Assembly (NCBI RefSeq): GCF_014636175.1
Contig: NZ_BMDW01000019.1
Location: forward strand, 1-64,000
Direction: 5' to 3'
DNA length: 64,000 nt
Source of the DNA: Sphingomonas psychrolutea
Lineage (GTDB): Bacteria; Pseudomonadota; Alphaproteobacteria; Sphingomonadales; Sphingomonadaceae
Shown here: positions 55,774 to 64,000 of the stretch, in pieces
Layout: each line of letters begins with the position of its first letter
Numbering within the stretch: position 1 is the stretch's first letter
Translations under genes and position numbers: made by a program
The notes under the pieces: generated by a model
The model's database searches: none
Told to the model about the DNA's origin: nothing
The model's input: the letters and a program-made list of their open reading frames with translations, nothing else

Positions 55774-58287
55774 TCAGAATTTATAACCGATTTCAAATCC
55801 ATACGCGCGCGGCGCTCCTGGCGAATTGAACGACCCGCCAAACTCGATCGCTGGGATCACCTCGTTGACGTAGCGCCGGTCGAGCGCGTTGTTGGCGAAC
55901 ACCGCTGCTTTCCAGGAGTGCCCTTCCAACCCGAGCCGCAGATCGAGCACGCCAAAGGCTTCGCGCCGCGTGACGCTGTAATCGGCATTTCCGACAAAGG
56001 CCGGCAAGGCGAGCGCCGAAATCGGCAGCAAGGCGCTGAAGATCGTCGCCTTGGTCTGGTTTTGCACGGTGTGGAACCAGGTCGGACCGGTCACGCGATA
56101 ATTGGCGCGGAACAGCAGGTTGATGTTGTTCGCGACCCGGAATTCCTGCTGCGAGCCGAGATTGATCGTATAATCCGGCGTGTAGGGGGACTTGTTACCA
56201 ACGGTATCGGGGCGCGACCGGTTCTTCTTGATCTCGGAATCGGTGTAGTTGAACCCGCCGAACACAGTCCAGCCGGGCACCAATTTCAGGTCGCCATTGA
56301 CCTCGACGCCCTTCAGGTCGACGCGATCGATGTTGGACACGACGCGCAACAGGCCGAAGCTGCCGACGAAGAATTCGAAGAACTGCATGTCGCGGACCTG
56401 CGTGTAATAACCGGCGACATTGTAGGTCAGCGGGCCTACCTTGCCCTTGAACCCGACTTCATACGCGCTCGAACGTTCCTTGCGGAAATCGTCGGTTATG
56501 AGCACGCCGGCGTTGATCGGTGCCACGTTGAAGTTCTGGTTGACGATCGCGGCCGAGCCTTGATTGTTGAACCCGCCCGATTTGAAGCCGACGCCCCAAT
56601 TGCCGAACAGATTGAGCGCAGGCGAAATCGTCCAGCGTGCGCTGATCTTGGGCTCGAGCAATTCGAAGGTCTTGGTCTTGGACGGAATCGCGCCGCCGGT
56701 CTGCCCCGGATTGATCGGCCCGCCCGTGAACGGATCGATCGCGACCGGGACTTGATTGTCGACGCGGCGTTTTTCCACGTCATAGCGCAGTGCGGCGGTG
56801 ATGCTGACCGAATCGACCGGCTTCCAATCGACCGAGCCGAATCCGGCGAACACGTCGGTTCGGAATTTATCGGCGAACAATTGCGACGTCGGGTTGGCGG
56901 AATTGGGTGCATTATAGAGTTGACGAGTGACCCCTGCCCCCGTGTCGCCGCCGAGGCTGACCCCGGTGAAGCGGTCGAGATGCAGGTAATAGCCGCCGAA
57001 TTGCCACCCGATCGGGCCGGAGCCGGTCGAGGCAAGGCGGATTTCGGTGCTGAAATCCTGCTGGTTGCGGACCTGATATTGCGTGCCGTCGCACGTCGTC
57101 GGCGAATAGGCGCCGAAGGTCGACCCTGTCGCCGGCGCGAAGATGAACGGAACCGGGATTTGACCGACAAAGCCTGGCGGGTTGACCGGGAAGCCGGTGA
57201 GCCGCGCGGTCGAAGCGAAACAGGCATTGACCACCGACGCCGCGGCAGGGTTCGCCGCGGCGATGTAGCGTGCAAAATCGGCGGAAGTACCGTCGGCGGT
57301 CAGATCGTTCTTCACATCGCTGTACAGCGCCCAGGCCGTCAGCTTTGCACCGCCGAAATCATGGTCGATCTTGAGTGAGGCTTCGAACGTCGTCTGATCG
57401 TTGGTCGGCACGATATTCGAATAATAGCGGAACGGGTGCGCGTTGACGTTCTCATAGAATGAGCCGCCAAAGGCGGGCAAATGGAACACCGAATTGAAGT
57501 TGATCGATGCACCGTGATATTCGCCGTAACGCAGTTTGGCATCAACTTGCGTATCAGCACCGAGTGCCGCAACGATCCGGCCGTTGACCGCCCATTCCTC
57601 GCGATTGTCGACCGTGTTGCTCTTCAGGAAATCATTGCGGAAGAAACCGTCAGTGCGGTCGTAATTGCCCGACACGACGAAGCCGACGCCCTCGGTTATC
57701 GGCCCGGCGACATAGGCATTGAACGCGCCGGTCTTCTGGCTGCCATAACTTCCGGTGAAGCCGCCTTCGAAATGATCGCCGGGTTTCAGCGTCTGCATCA
57801 CGATCGCACCCGCCGCGGCATTGCGGCCATAGAGCGCGCCTTGCGGTCCCTTTAGCACTTCGATCTGGCGCAAGGTGCCCTGATCCTGGTTGAGCACCGC
57901 CGAATTGGTCTTCAGAATCCCGTCGACCACCAAAGCGACCGAACTTTCCGCATCGCGCGCACCGTTGAGGCCGCGAATGTTGATCTGATTGTCCCCCGCC
58001 TCCGCCGTCGACGAGACGATCGTCACACCCGGCGTCAACTTCGTGAAATCGGTCACGCGCTGAATATCGGCCTTGGCGATCGCATCGGCGTTGAAGGCCG
58101 TGATCGACGCGGGCACTTGCGACAGCTTTTCACTGGTGCGCCGCGCCGTTACCACGATATCGCCGCCGTCCGGGGCGGCCAGTGTCTCGGTTGCGGGCGT
58201 GGGGGCCGTTTGCGCCTTGGCCGGCAGCGCGGAGATGGCAAGAACGGCGGTGCCGCACAGAAGACAGGCGAAGGTCTTGACGCTCAT
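55774..58287 (-). CDS. TonB-dependent receptor of the GntR regulon
   Basis: An 837-residue receptor with signal peptide MSVKTFACLLCGTAVLAISA to AKAQ, then GDIVVTARRTSEKLSQVPAS, plug motifs SSVALVVDGILKTN and LRQIEVLKGPQGALYGRNAAAG, and a barrel ending GFEIGYKF. ATG 58287 follows AAAGGGGCATC on the minus strand. The palindrome TTGTATACAA lies 35 bases upstream and is repeated before the catabolic genes, so the receptor should be co-regulated with them and import their substrate. Confidence 0.94.
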   Translation of the reverse strand: MSVKTFACLLCGTAVLAISALPAKAQTAPTPATETLAAPDGGDIVVTARRTSEKLSQVPASITAFNADAIAKADIQRVTDFTKLTPGVTIVSSTAEAGDNQINIRGLNGARDAESSVALVVDGILKTNSAVLNQDQGTLRQIEVLKGPQGALYGRNAAAGAIVMQTLKPGDHFEGGFTGSYGSQKTGAFNAYVAGPITEGVGFVVSGNYDRTDGFFRNDFLKSNTVDNREEWAVNGRIVAALGADTQVDAKLRYGEYHGASINFNSVFHLPAFGGSFYENVNAHPFRYYSNIVPTNDQTTFEASLKIDHDFGGAKLTAWALYSDVKNDLTADGTSADFARYIAAANPAAASVVNACFASTARLTGFPVNPPGFVGQIPVPFIFAPATGSTFGAYSPTTCDGTQYQVRNQQDFSTEIRLASTGSGPIGWQFGGYYLHLDRFTGVSLGGDTGAGVTRQLYNAPNSANPTSQLFADKFRTDVFAGFGSVDWKPVDSVSITAALRYDVEKRRVDNQVPVAIDPFTGGPINPGQTGGAIPSKTKTFELLEPKISARWTISPALNLFGNWGVGFKSGGFNNQGSAAIVNQNFNVAPINAGVLITDDFRKERSSAYEVGFKGKVGPLTYNVAGYYTQVRDMQFFEFFVGSFGLLRVVSNIDRVDLKGVEVNGDLKLVPGWTVFGGFNYTDSEIKKNRSRPDTVGNKSPYTPDYTINLGSQQEFRVANNINLLFRANYRVTGPTWFHTVQNQTKATIFSALLPISALALPAFVGNADYSVTRREAFGVLDLRLGLEGHSWKAAVFANNALDRRYVNEVIPAIEFGGSFNSPGAPRAYGFEIGYKF

Positions 58288-58322
58288 GCTGATGCCCCTT
58301 TTTATACCGCTTTGCGGCTTCA

Positions 58323-58332
58323 TTGTATACAA
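58323..58332. promoter_or_regulatory. GntR-type operator, site 1
   Basis: The perfect palindrome TTGTATACAA lies between the TonB receptor and the divergent GntR gene. The same 10 bases occur at 59081-59090. GntR/FadR-type dimers bind short TTGTNNACAA-like palindromes, which supports this assignment. Confidence 0.78.
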
Positions 58333-58391
58333 AGCTGCTATATACAGCGCCGCAGGTCAACCGTAATCGTAACGCCGGAGCAACGTCGTCC

Positions 58392-59057
58392 ATGTCGAAA
58401 GCCGCAGATCGTGCCTACCACTTCATCCGCGGGGAGATTCTGTCGGGCGCGATGACGCCGGGCGAGCAGTTACGCGAGGAAACGCTGGCGGAGGCGTGCG
58501 GGGTATCGCGCACGCCGGTGCGCGAAGCGATGCGCAAGCTGGAAGCCGAAAACCTGATCCAGCGCAGCGACTCGCAACGCAGCTTCGTCGCCACGTTGTC
58601 GGTCGACGACATTGCCGAATCCTTTGCCCTCCGCGCCATGCTCGAAGGTCATGCCGCTGCGCGCGCGACCGACCGAATCAAGCCCGGCCAGCTCGCCACG
58701 CTGTTCGACCACAACGCCGCGATTCGCGACGCGGTGGCCCGCGAGACCCCCGATATCGCTGCCTTTATCGAGCATAATCGCGGCTTCCACACGGTCGTGA
58801 CCGATGCGGCAGGGTCGGAGCGCTTGACCCGCCTGCTCGCCTCGATCGTGGAACAGCCCGTCGTGCTGCGCACCGCCCGACGCTATGATCGCGCCCAACT
58901 TGAACGCTCCGCCGCAGAGCATGAGGAACTTGTCGTGGCCTTCCGCCATCGCGACCCCGATTGGGCGAAGGCCGTCATGATCGGCCATATCCGGCGCGCC
59001 TTCCACGTTTACAGCGATGCCCTGACCGCGCCGCCACGCGACCCGAAGACGCCTTGA
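58392..59057 (+). CDS. GntR-family regulator with FCD domain
   Basis: A 221-residue regulator. The winged helix spans AYHFIRGEILSGAMTPGEQL to LAEACGVSRTPVREAMRKLE; the recognition helix is VSRTPVREAMRKL. The C-terminal FCD ligand domain is seen from ESFALRAMLEGHAAARA through IEHNRGFHTVV, with metal-binding type His residues. Such regulators usually repress until a carboxylate ligand binds. ATG 58392 chosen over an upstream TTG that would lie in the operator. It sits between the two operators and 50 bases before the HMG-CoA-lyase-like gene. Confidence 0.93.
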   Translation: MSKAADRAYHFIRGEILSGAMTPGEQLREETLAEACGVSRTPVREAMRKLEAENLIQRSDSQRSFVATLSVDDIAESFALRAMLEGHAAARATDRIKPGQLATLFDHNAAIRDAVARETPDIAAFIEHNRGFHTVVTDAAGSERLTRLLASIVEQPVVLRTARRYDRAQLERSAAEHEELVVAFRHRDPDWAKAVMIGHIRRAFHVYSDALTAPPRDPKTP

Positions 59058-59080
59058 CCGATCGGTCACGACACCGCTAG

Positions 59081-59090
59081 TTGTATACAA
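59081..59090. promoter_or_regulatory. GntR-type operator, site 2
   Basis: Second exact TTGTATACAA palindrome, ending 6 bases before the GGAGG ribosome site of the HMG-CoA-lyase-like gene. Its position would let the GntR protein block entry into the catabolic genes. Confidence 0.78.
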
Positions 59091-59107
59091 TGTTCCGGAG
59101 GATGGTC

Positions 59108-60010
59108 TTGCAACGTAGCGTCGAAATCGTCGAAGTCGGCCCGCGCGACGGCCTGCAGAACGAATCCGCCGCGATTTCGACCGCCGACAAACTTGCGTTG
59201 ATCGAACGTGCGCTGGGTTACGGCGTCCGCCGGATCGAAGTCACCAGCTTCGTCAATCCCCGCCGCGTGCCGCAAATGGCCGATGCCGAGGCGGTGGTTG
59301 CGGCCCTGCCCGATCGCGACGATGTCACTTGGATCGGCCTCGTCCTCAACGAGCGTGGTGCCGAGCGCGCGCTGGCGACGCGGATCGATCAGCTTGGCGC
59401 GGTGTGCGTCGCGACCGATACTTTCGCGCAGCGCAACCAAGGCCAGACCAGCGCCGAATCGGTGCAGGTCGCGATCCGCATCGCCGCACTCGCCCGCGCT
59501 GCCGGCCGCACCGCGCAAACCACGATCGCGTCAGCGTTCGGCTGCCCGTTCGAGGGCGAGGTCGATCCCGACCGGATCGTCGCGATGGCCGTCGCGCTGG
59601 CCGAGGGCGGGATGGTCGAAATCGCACTCGCCGATACGATCGGCGTCGCGGTGCCGGCCCAAGTCGCGGCGCTGGTCGCGCGGGTCAAGGCGGCGATCGC
59701 GCCGCTGCCGGTGCGCGTCCATCTCCACGACACGCGCAACACCGGGATTGCCAACGTCTGGGCCGCAGTCGAAGCCGGCGCAGCAACGATCGATACCGCG
59801 CTCGGCGGGCTTGGCGGATGCCCGTTCGCACCGGGTGCGGCGGGCAATGTCGCGACCGAGGATGCAATCTACCTGCTCGACCGCTCCGGCGTCACGACCG
59901 GGCTCGACCTGGCCGGGGCAAGCGCCGCCAGCCTCTGGCTTTCCGACATCATGGGCAAATCGCTGCCCGGAAGGCTCGCCCGCACGGGCGGGTTTCCGAT
60001 CGCAGCTTAG
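59108..60010 (+). CDS. Hydroxymethylglutaryl-CoA lyase-like enzyme
   Basis: A 300-residue DRE-TIM metallolyase. It opens VEIVEVGPRDGLQNE, the metal and substrate motif of HMG-CoA lyases, has VHLHDTRNTGIANV for the metal His pair, and the signature GLGGCPFAPGAAGN with the catalytic Cys. HMG-CoA lyase cuts HMG-CoA to acetoacetate and acetyl-CoA; relatives act on other 3-hydroxyacyl-CoAs. The TTG at 59108 lies six bases after GGAGG; ATGs at 59090 and 59102 are in frame but overlap the operator or abut the ribosome site. HyuA-like gene follows after 18 bases. Confidence 0.9.
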   Translation: MQRSVEIVEVGPRDGLQNESAAISTADKLALIERALGYGVRRIEVTSFVNPRRVPQMADAEAVVAALPDRDDVTWIGLVLNERGAERALATRIDQLGAVCVATDTFAQRNQGQTSAESVQVAIRIAALARAAGRTAQTTIASAFGCPFEGEVDPDRIVAMAVALAEGGMVEIALADTIGVAVPAQVAALVARVKAAIAPLPVRVHLHDTRNTGIANVWAAVEAGAATIDTALGGLGGCPFAPGAAGNVATEDAIYLLDRSGVTTGLDLAGASAASLWLSDIMGKSLPGRLARTGGFPIAA

Positions 60011-60028
60011 AGGGATTTGGGACCGCAT

Positions 60029-62077
60029 ATGAGCTATCGTCTCGGCGTCGATGTCGGCGGCACTTTCACCGATCTGCTGCTGCTCGATGCGGCATCGGGT
60101 CGCTTCTGGCGGCACAAGACCCCGTCGACGCCCGCCGACAGTTCGGTCGGCATCCTGACCGGGGTCAGCGCGATTTGCGCCGATGCCGGGGTCGATCCAG
60201 CCGAGATCGAGATTTTCCTGCACGGCACCACCGTCGCCACCAACGCCGTGCTCGAGGGCAAAGGCGCGCGCGTCGGGCTGATCGTGACCGAAGGCTATCG
60301 CGACGTGATGCAGATCGCGCGCAGCTTCGTCCCCGGCGGGCTGGCGGGGTGGATCATCTGGCCCAAGCCGCGCCCGCTCGCCGCGCTCGAGGATACGATC
60401 GCGGTCGGCGGTCGCATGGCGGCGGACGGCAGCGAGGTGCGCCCGCTCGACGAAGTTGGCGCACGTGCCGCGCTCGCGTCACTCAAGGCGCGCGGCGTGG
60501 AAACGGTGACGATCGCGCTGATCAATTCCTATGTGAACGGCGCGCACGAAACGCGGATTGGCGAGATCGCCGCCGAAATCATGCCCGATATCCCGGTCTC
60601 GCTCAGCCACATCGTGTTGCCCGAAATGCAGGAATATGAGCGCACGCTGACGACCGTCGCCAACGCCGCAGTGCGACCGGTCGTCGGGCGGTATGTCCGC
60701 GCGCTACGCGGCAAATTGCGCGAGACCGGGATGGCCGGAAAGATCGCACTGCTGCGCTCCGACGGCGGGTTGATGAGTTCTGAAAAGGCCGAGGAACATC
60801 CCGTTTCGCTGTTGATGTCGGGGCCGGCCGGCGGCGTGACCGGCGCGCTGTGGGTCGCGAAAAATGCCGGGCTTACCAACATCCTGACGCTAGACGTCGG
60901 CGGCACCTCGACCGATGTCGCGCTGATCGAAGCGCTCGAGCCGCGCCGCGTGCGCACCACCGAGGTCGGGCATCTGTCGGTGCGCGCTTCCTCGCTCGAC
61001 GTGAAGACGGTCGGCGCGGGCGGCGGTTCGATCGCGTATGTGCCGGAATTGACCAAGGCGCTCCGCGTCGGCCCGCAATCGGCAGGCGCCGTGCCCGGCC
61101 CCGCTGCGTACGGCAAGGGCGGTACGCTACCGACCGTAACCGACGCCAATGTCGTGCTCGGCTATCTTCCCGAAAATCTGCTCGGCGGCACCTTCAAGCT
61201 CGATCGCCCCGCCGCGCAAGCCGCGGTGCAGACGATCGCCGATGCGCTCGGCATCGGGCTGATGGCGGCGGCGCGCGGGATCATCGACATCGTCAATGAG
61301 AATATGTTCGGCGCGCTCCGGATGATTTCGGTGCAGCAAGGCTATGATCCGCGCGATTTCGCGCTGATGGGCTTTGGCGGCGCGGGGCCGTTGCACGTCA
61401 ATGCGGTCGCGCGTCTGATGGGGAGCTATCCGGCGGTATCCCCGATGTCACCGGGCGTGCTGTGCGCGCTGGGCGACGCGACGACGCGTACCCGTACCGA
61501 AACCGCACGCTCCTTCTCGCGCCTCGCGCGCGCGACCGACGAGGCGCAGCTCCACGCGATCCTCGACGAAATGGCGACGCAGACGCGCGGCGAGCTCGCT
61601 TCCGATGGCATTGCCGATAGCGATATCACCAGCCTGTTCGAAATCGACTTGCGCTATGAAGGGCAAGCGTTCGAAGTGGCGCTGACGATCGACCCCGAGG
61701 TGTTGCGCCGCGACGGCATCGCCGGGCTGACCGAACGCTTCGATGCCGAACATTTGCGGCTGTTCACCTTCAACATGGAGAGCGCGCACGAGATCGTGAA
61801 CTTGCGCGCGGTCGCACTCGGCCGCGCGCTCGATTTGCCAGCGGCGAAACTGCCGCGAGGCGATGGCGACCCGTCCGCCGCCAAGCTGCGCGATCACATT
61901 TTGTGGATGGACGGGGCCGAACAGGCCGCCGCGATCTACGACCGATCGAAGCTGCGCGCCGGTGACCGCATCGTCGGCCCGGCAGTCGTCGTCGAGATGG
62001 ATTCGACGACGCTGATCGAAACACGCCACATCGCCACGGTCGACGCGGTCGGCAACATCCTGATCAACCCGGCCTGA
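60029..62077 (+). CDS. Hydantoinase/oxoprolinase-type ATPase subunit (HyuA-like)
   Basis: A 682-residue ASKHA-fold protein. The phosphate-1 motif is GVDVGGTFTDLLLLD at the N-terminus; LLRSDGGLMSSEKAEEHPVSLLMSGPAGG and TLDVGGTSTDVALIE are the later nucleotide motifs of the family, and GFGGAGPLH is the C-terminal signature. Family members (N-methylhydantoinase, 5-oxoprolinase, acetone/acetophenone carboxylase) phosphorylate an amide or carbonyl group using ATP. ATG 60029. The partner HyuB-like gene follows after 12 bases. The substrate is not defined. Confidence 0.92.
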   Translation: MSYRLGVDVGGTFTDLLLLDAASGRFWRHKTPSTPADSSVGILTGVSAICADAGVDPAEIEIFLHGTTVATNAVLEGKGARVGLIVTEGYRDVMQIARSFVPGGLAGWIIWPKPRPLAALEDTIAVGGRMAADGSEVRPLDEVGARAALASLKARGVETVTIALINSYVNGAHETRIGEIAAEIMPDIPVSLSHIVLPEMQEYERTLTTVANAAVRPVVGRYVRALRGKLRETGMAGKIALLRSDGGLMSSEKAEEHPVSLLMSGPAGGVTGALWVAKNAGLTNILTLDVGGTSTDVALIEALEPRRVRTTEVGHLSVRASSLDVKTVGAGGGSIAYVPELTKALRVGPQSAGAVPGPAAYGKGGTLPTVTDANVVLGYLPENLLGGTFKLDRPAAQAAVQTIADALGIGLMAAARGIIDIVNENMFGALRMISVQQGYDPRDFALMGFGGAGPLHVNAVARLMGSYPAVSPMSPGVLCALGDATTRTRTETARSFSRLARATDEAQLHAILDEMATQTRGELASDGIADSDITSLFEIDLRYEGQAFEVALTIDPEVLRRDGIAGLTERFDAEHLRLFTFNMESAHEIVNLRAVALGRALDLPAAKLPRGDGDPSAAKLRDHILWMDGAEQAAAIYDRSKLRAGDRIVGPAVVVEMDSTTLIETRHIATVDAVGNILINPA

Positions 62078-62089
62078 GGAGCAGCGACC

Positions 62090-63964
62090 ATGCCCGCGAC
62101 CATCGTCGAAACCAATCCGCAGCCCTTCGCCGCCACCACGGTCGACCCCGTCATGCTCGACATTATCGAGAATGCCCTGCGCAATGCGCGGGTCGAGATG
62201 GACGCGACGCTGGTGCGCACCGCCATGTCCCCCGGCATTCGCGAACAGGGCGATGCCTTTCCGCTGATCGCCGATCATGCGGGGCGGATGATCGTCGGCC
62301 AGTTCGGCTCGTTCATCGGTGGCTTCCTCGACGGCTATGACGGCACGGTCGAGGAAGGCGACATGTTCCTGATGTCCGATCCCTATTCGGTCGGCGGCGC
62401 GATCAGCCATTCCAACGACTGGCTGGTGTTGCTGCCGGTGTTCAAGAACGGGCGACTGATCGCCTATACCGCGATGTTCGGCCACCAGAGCGACATTGGC
62501 GGCAAGGTCGCCGGCAGCATGCCGATCACCGCGCGATCGATCTTCGAGGAGGGCGTCCGCATCCCGCCGGTCAAGCTCTATGCGGCGGGCGTCCACAATG
62601 CCGACCTGATCCGGCTGATCATGTGCCAGACGCGCAAGCCCGACTGGTGCACCGCCGATCTGAACGCACTGATCGCTTCATGCCGGGTCGCCGCGCGGCG
62701 CGTGGTCGAGATGGCGGGGCGGTTCGGCGACGATCTGTATGTCGCGGCCACCGGCGAATTGCTCGCGCGCAACCACCGCGCGATGAAGCAACTGATCGCC
62801 AGCTCGATCGGCGAGCAGCCGGTCAGCTTCGAAGATTATCTGTGTGACGACGGGCTCGGCTACGGCCCGTACAAGATCAAATGCACGATGTGGCGCGAGG
62901 GTGAGCGCGTCATTCTCGATTTTGCCGGAACCGATCCGCAATCGCACGCATCGATCAATTTCTTCCTCAACGAAAACATGTTCCGGATGTTCTTCGGCAT
63001 CTACATGATCATGGTGTTCGACCCGCAGATCCTGTTCAATGACGGGTTCTACGATCTGATCGACGTGCGCATCCCCGAAGGATCGTTGCTCAAGCCGAAA
63101 TTCCCCGCCGCGCTGTCGGGGCGAACCCATGCACTCGGGCGGATCTTCGATATTCTGGGGGGCTTGCTCGGCCAGAAAACGCCGGAGTTCCTCAACGCCG
63201 CCGGTTTCTCCTCTTCGCCGCACCTGTTCTATTCGGGCCGCGATGCGAAGGGTGCGTGGTTCCAACTGTTCCAGATCGGCTTTGGTGGCATTCCCGGCCG
63301 GCCGCTGGGCGATGGGCCCGACGGGCATTCCTTGTGGCCGGGCTTCACCAACGTCCCCAACGAATTCCTCGAACGCTATTTCCCGTTGCGGATCGAACGC
63401 TACGAAACCGAGCCGGATTCGGGTGGGGCGGGCCTGCACCGCGGTGGCAATGGCATCCATATGACCTATCGCTTCCTCGAGCCCGGCATGATCGCGATCC
63501 ATGACGATCGCTGGTTCACCCGCCCATGGGGGGTAAACGGCGGAAAACCGGGCGCGCGCGCACGCAAATTGCTCGAACGCGCCGACGGGACGATCAGCGT
63601 CGTGGGCAATAAGGTTGAGGATGTCGAAGTGTTGGCAGGCGACCAATTGCACTTCATCACTTGGGGCGGCGGCGGCTGGGGCGATCCCTTGGCGCGCGAC
63701 CCCGACCTCGTCGCACAGGAAGTGCGCGAGGGATTGGTCACCGTGGCCGGCGCGCTGGCGTACGGCGTCGTCGTGCAGGACGAGCTGGTCGATGTCGCCG
63801 CGACAGCCGCGCTGCGCCAGCAGGTCGCCGAAGCGCGCGGGCCGATCGATGCCGTGTTCGATTATGGCCCCGACATCGCCACGCTCCGCGCCACGTGTCT
63901 GGCCGAAACGAGTCTGCCCGCGCCGCGCCAGCCGGTGTGGCAGCACGCGACGGTTGCGGCCTGA
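62090..63964 (+). CDS. Hydantoinase B/oxoprolinase-type subunit (HyuB-like)
   Basis: A 624-residue partner of the ATPase subunit. Family marks are DPVMLDIIENALRNARVEMD, LVRTAMSPGIREQGDAF, MSDPYSVGGAISHSNDW, a cluster of conserved His/Asp in MFGHQSDIGG, and the C-terminal GGGGWGDPLARDPDLV motif. In acetone- and acetophenone-carboxylase-type enzymes the pair works together; in hydantoinases it opens a ring. RBS GGAGCAGCG precedes ATG 62090. Probably co-transcribed with the HMG-CoA-lyase-like gene; the pathway would start with substrate uptake by the divergent receptor. Confidence 0.92.
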   Translation: MPATIVETNPQPFAATTVDPVMLDIIENALRNARVEMDATLVRTAMSPGIREQGDAFPLIADHAGRMIVGQFGSFIGGFLDGYDGTVEEGDMFLMSDPYSVGGAISHSNDWLVLLPVFKNGRLIAYTAMFGHQSDIGGKVAGSMPITARSIFEEGVRIPPVKLYAAGVHNADLIRLIMCQTRKPDWCTADLNALIASCRVAARRVVEMAGRFGDDLYVAATGELLARNHRAMKQLIASSIGEQPVSFEDYLCDDGLGYGPYKIKCTMWREGERVILDFAGTDPQSHASINFFLNENMFRMFFGIYMIMVFDPQILFNDGFYDLIDVRIPEGSLLKPKFPAALSGRTHALGRIFDILGGLLGQKTPEFLNAAGFSSSPHLFYSGRDAKGAWFQLFQIGFGGIPGRPLGDGPDGHSLWPGFTNVPNEFLERYFPLRIERYETEPDSGGAGLHRGGNGIHMTYRFLEPGMIAIHDDRWFTRPWGVNGGKPGARARKLLERADGTISVVGNKVEDVEVLAGDQLHFITWGGGGWGDPLARDPDLVAQEVREGLVTVAGALAYGVVVQDELVDVAATAALRQQVAEARGPIDAVFDYGPDIATLRATCLAETSLPAPRQPVWQHATVAA

Positions 63965-63971
63965 GGTTCTG

Positions 63972-64000
63972 ATGGAACAGCACGGCGCCCTGCACGGAAT
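63972..64000 (+). CDS. Start of a further gene, cut by the window end
   Basis: An ATG eight bases after the HyuB-like stop opens a frame of nine codons (MEQHGALHG) that runs off the window. A GAGG lies seven bases upstream and the spacing fits operon continuation. Too little is present to identify it. Confidence 0.4.

Overview
The window is high-GC alphaproteobacterial chromosome. It most resembles Sphingomonas or another member of the Sphingomonadales. Support for this comes from five large TonB-dependent receptors in 64 kb, an ECF sigma/FecR/STN-receptor triad, several exported peptidases and hydrolases, and a GC-rich palindromic repeat of the kind I associate with sphingomonad genomes. This assignment is inference from gene content. 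I saw no rRNA, tRNA or CRISPR array.

Layout. 1-90: the 3' end of an IS630-type transposase. 103-3886: a secreted amidohydrolase divergent from a penicillin-acylase-type Ntn hydrolase, then a DUF6916-like gene. 3959-5603: three paralogous phage-tail-collar (MdpB-like) genes. 5604-7164: two gene-poor stretches carrying diverged copies of a repeat on either side of a YkgJ-type cysteine-cluster gene. 7165-11419: a RiPP-like locus made of a short precursor-like peptide facing a four-gene operon (HPr-kinase-like, sulfotransferase, PqqD-like, asparagine-synthetase-like cyclase). 11482-18513: DctA transporter, a TolB-propeller/amidohydrolase fusion, and katG. 18587-24118: TonB receptor, divergent TetR regulator with a clear palindromic operator, and an AceE-like thiamine-diphosphate enzyme.

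25306-37270 is one tightly overlapped catabolic operon: Rieske oxygenase, Cys/Met-type PLP enzyme, HcnB/HcnC-like oxidoreductase pair, heterotetrameric sarcosine oxidase (soxB, soxD, soxA, soxG), an MFS transporter and purU, with a divergent LysR regulator. The logic is stepwise N-demethylation of a methylated amine or betaine: the one-carbon units pass to tetrahydrofolate and PurU releases them as formate. A GC-rich palindromic element lies in frame inside the HcnB-like gene.

37281-50063: DUF3089 hydrolase, TonB receptor, TPR-sulfotransferase, CocE-type peptidase, an OmpR/EnvZ-type two-component system and another TonB receptor. 50064-50825 is a gene-free gap with an AT-rich island. 50826-55713: a glycosyltransferase and a FecI/FecR/FecA-like signalling triad. 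55774-64000: a TonB receptor divergent from a GntR regulator, followed by an HMG-CoA-lyase-like gene and two hydantoinase/oxoprolinase-type subunits. Two identical 10-bp palindromes (TTGTATACAA) mark the receptor promoter and the catabolic promoter, defining a small predicted GntR regulon.

The most unusual item is the RiPP-like locus. Its parts resemble lasso-peptide machinery (cyclase, PqqD-like recognition protein, a kinase as in paeninodin loci), but there is no B2 leader protease or exporter, a sulfotransferase is added, and the peptide does not fit the lasso core rule.
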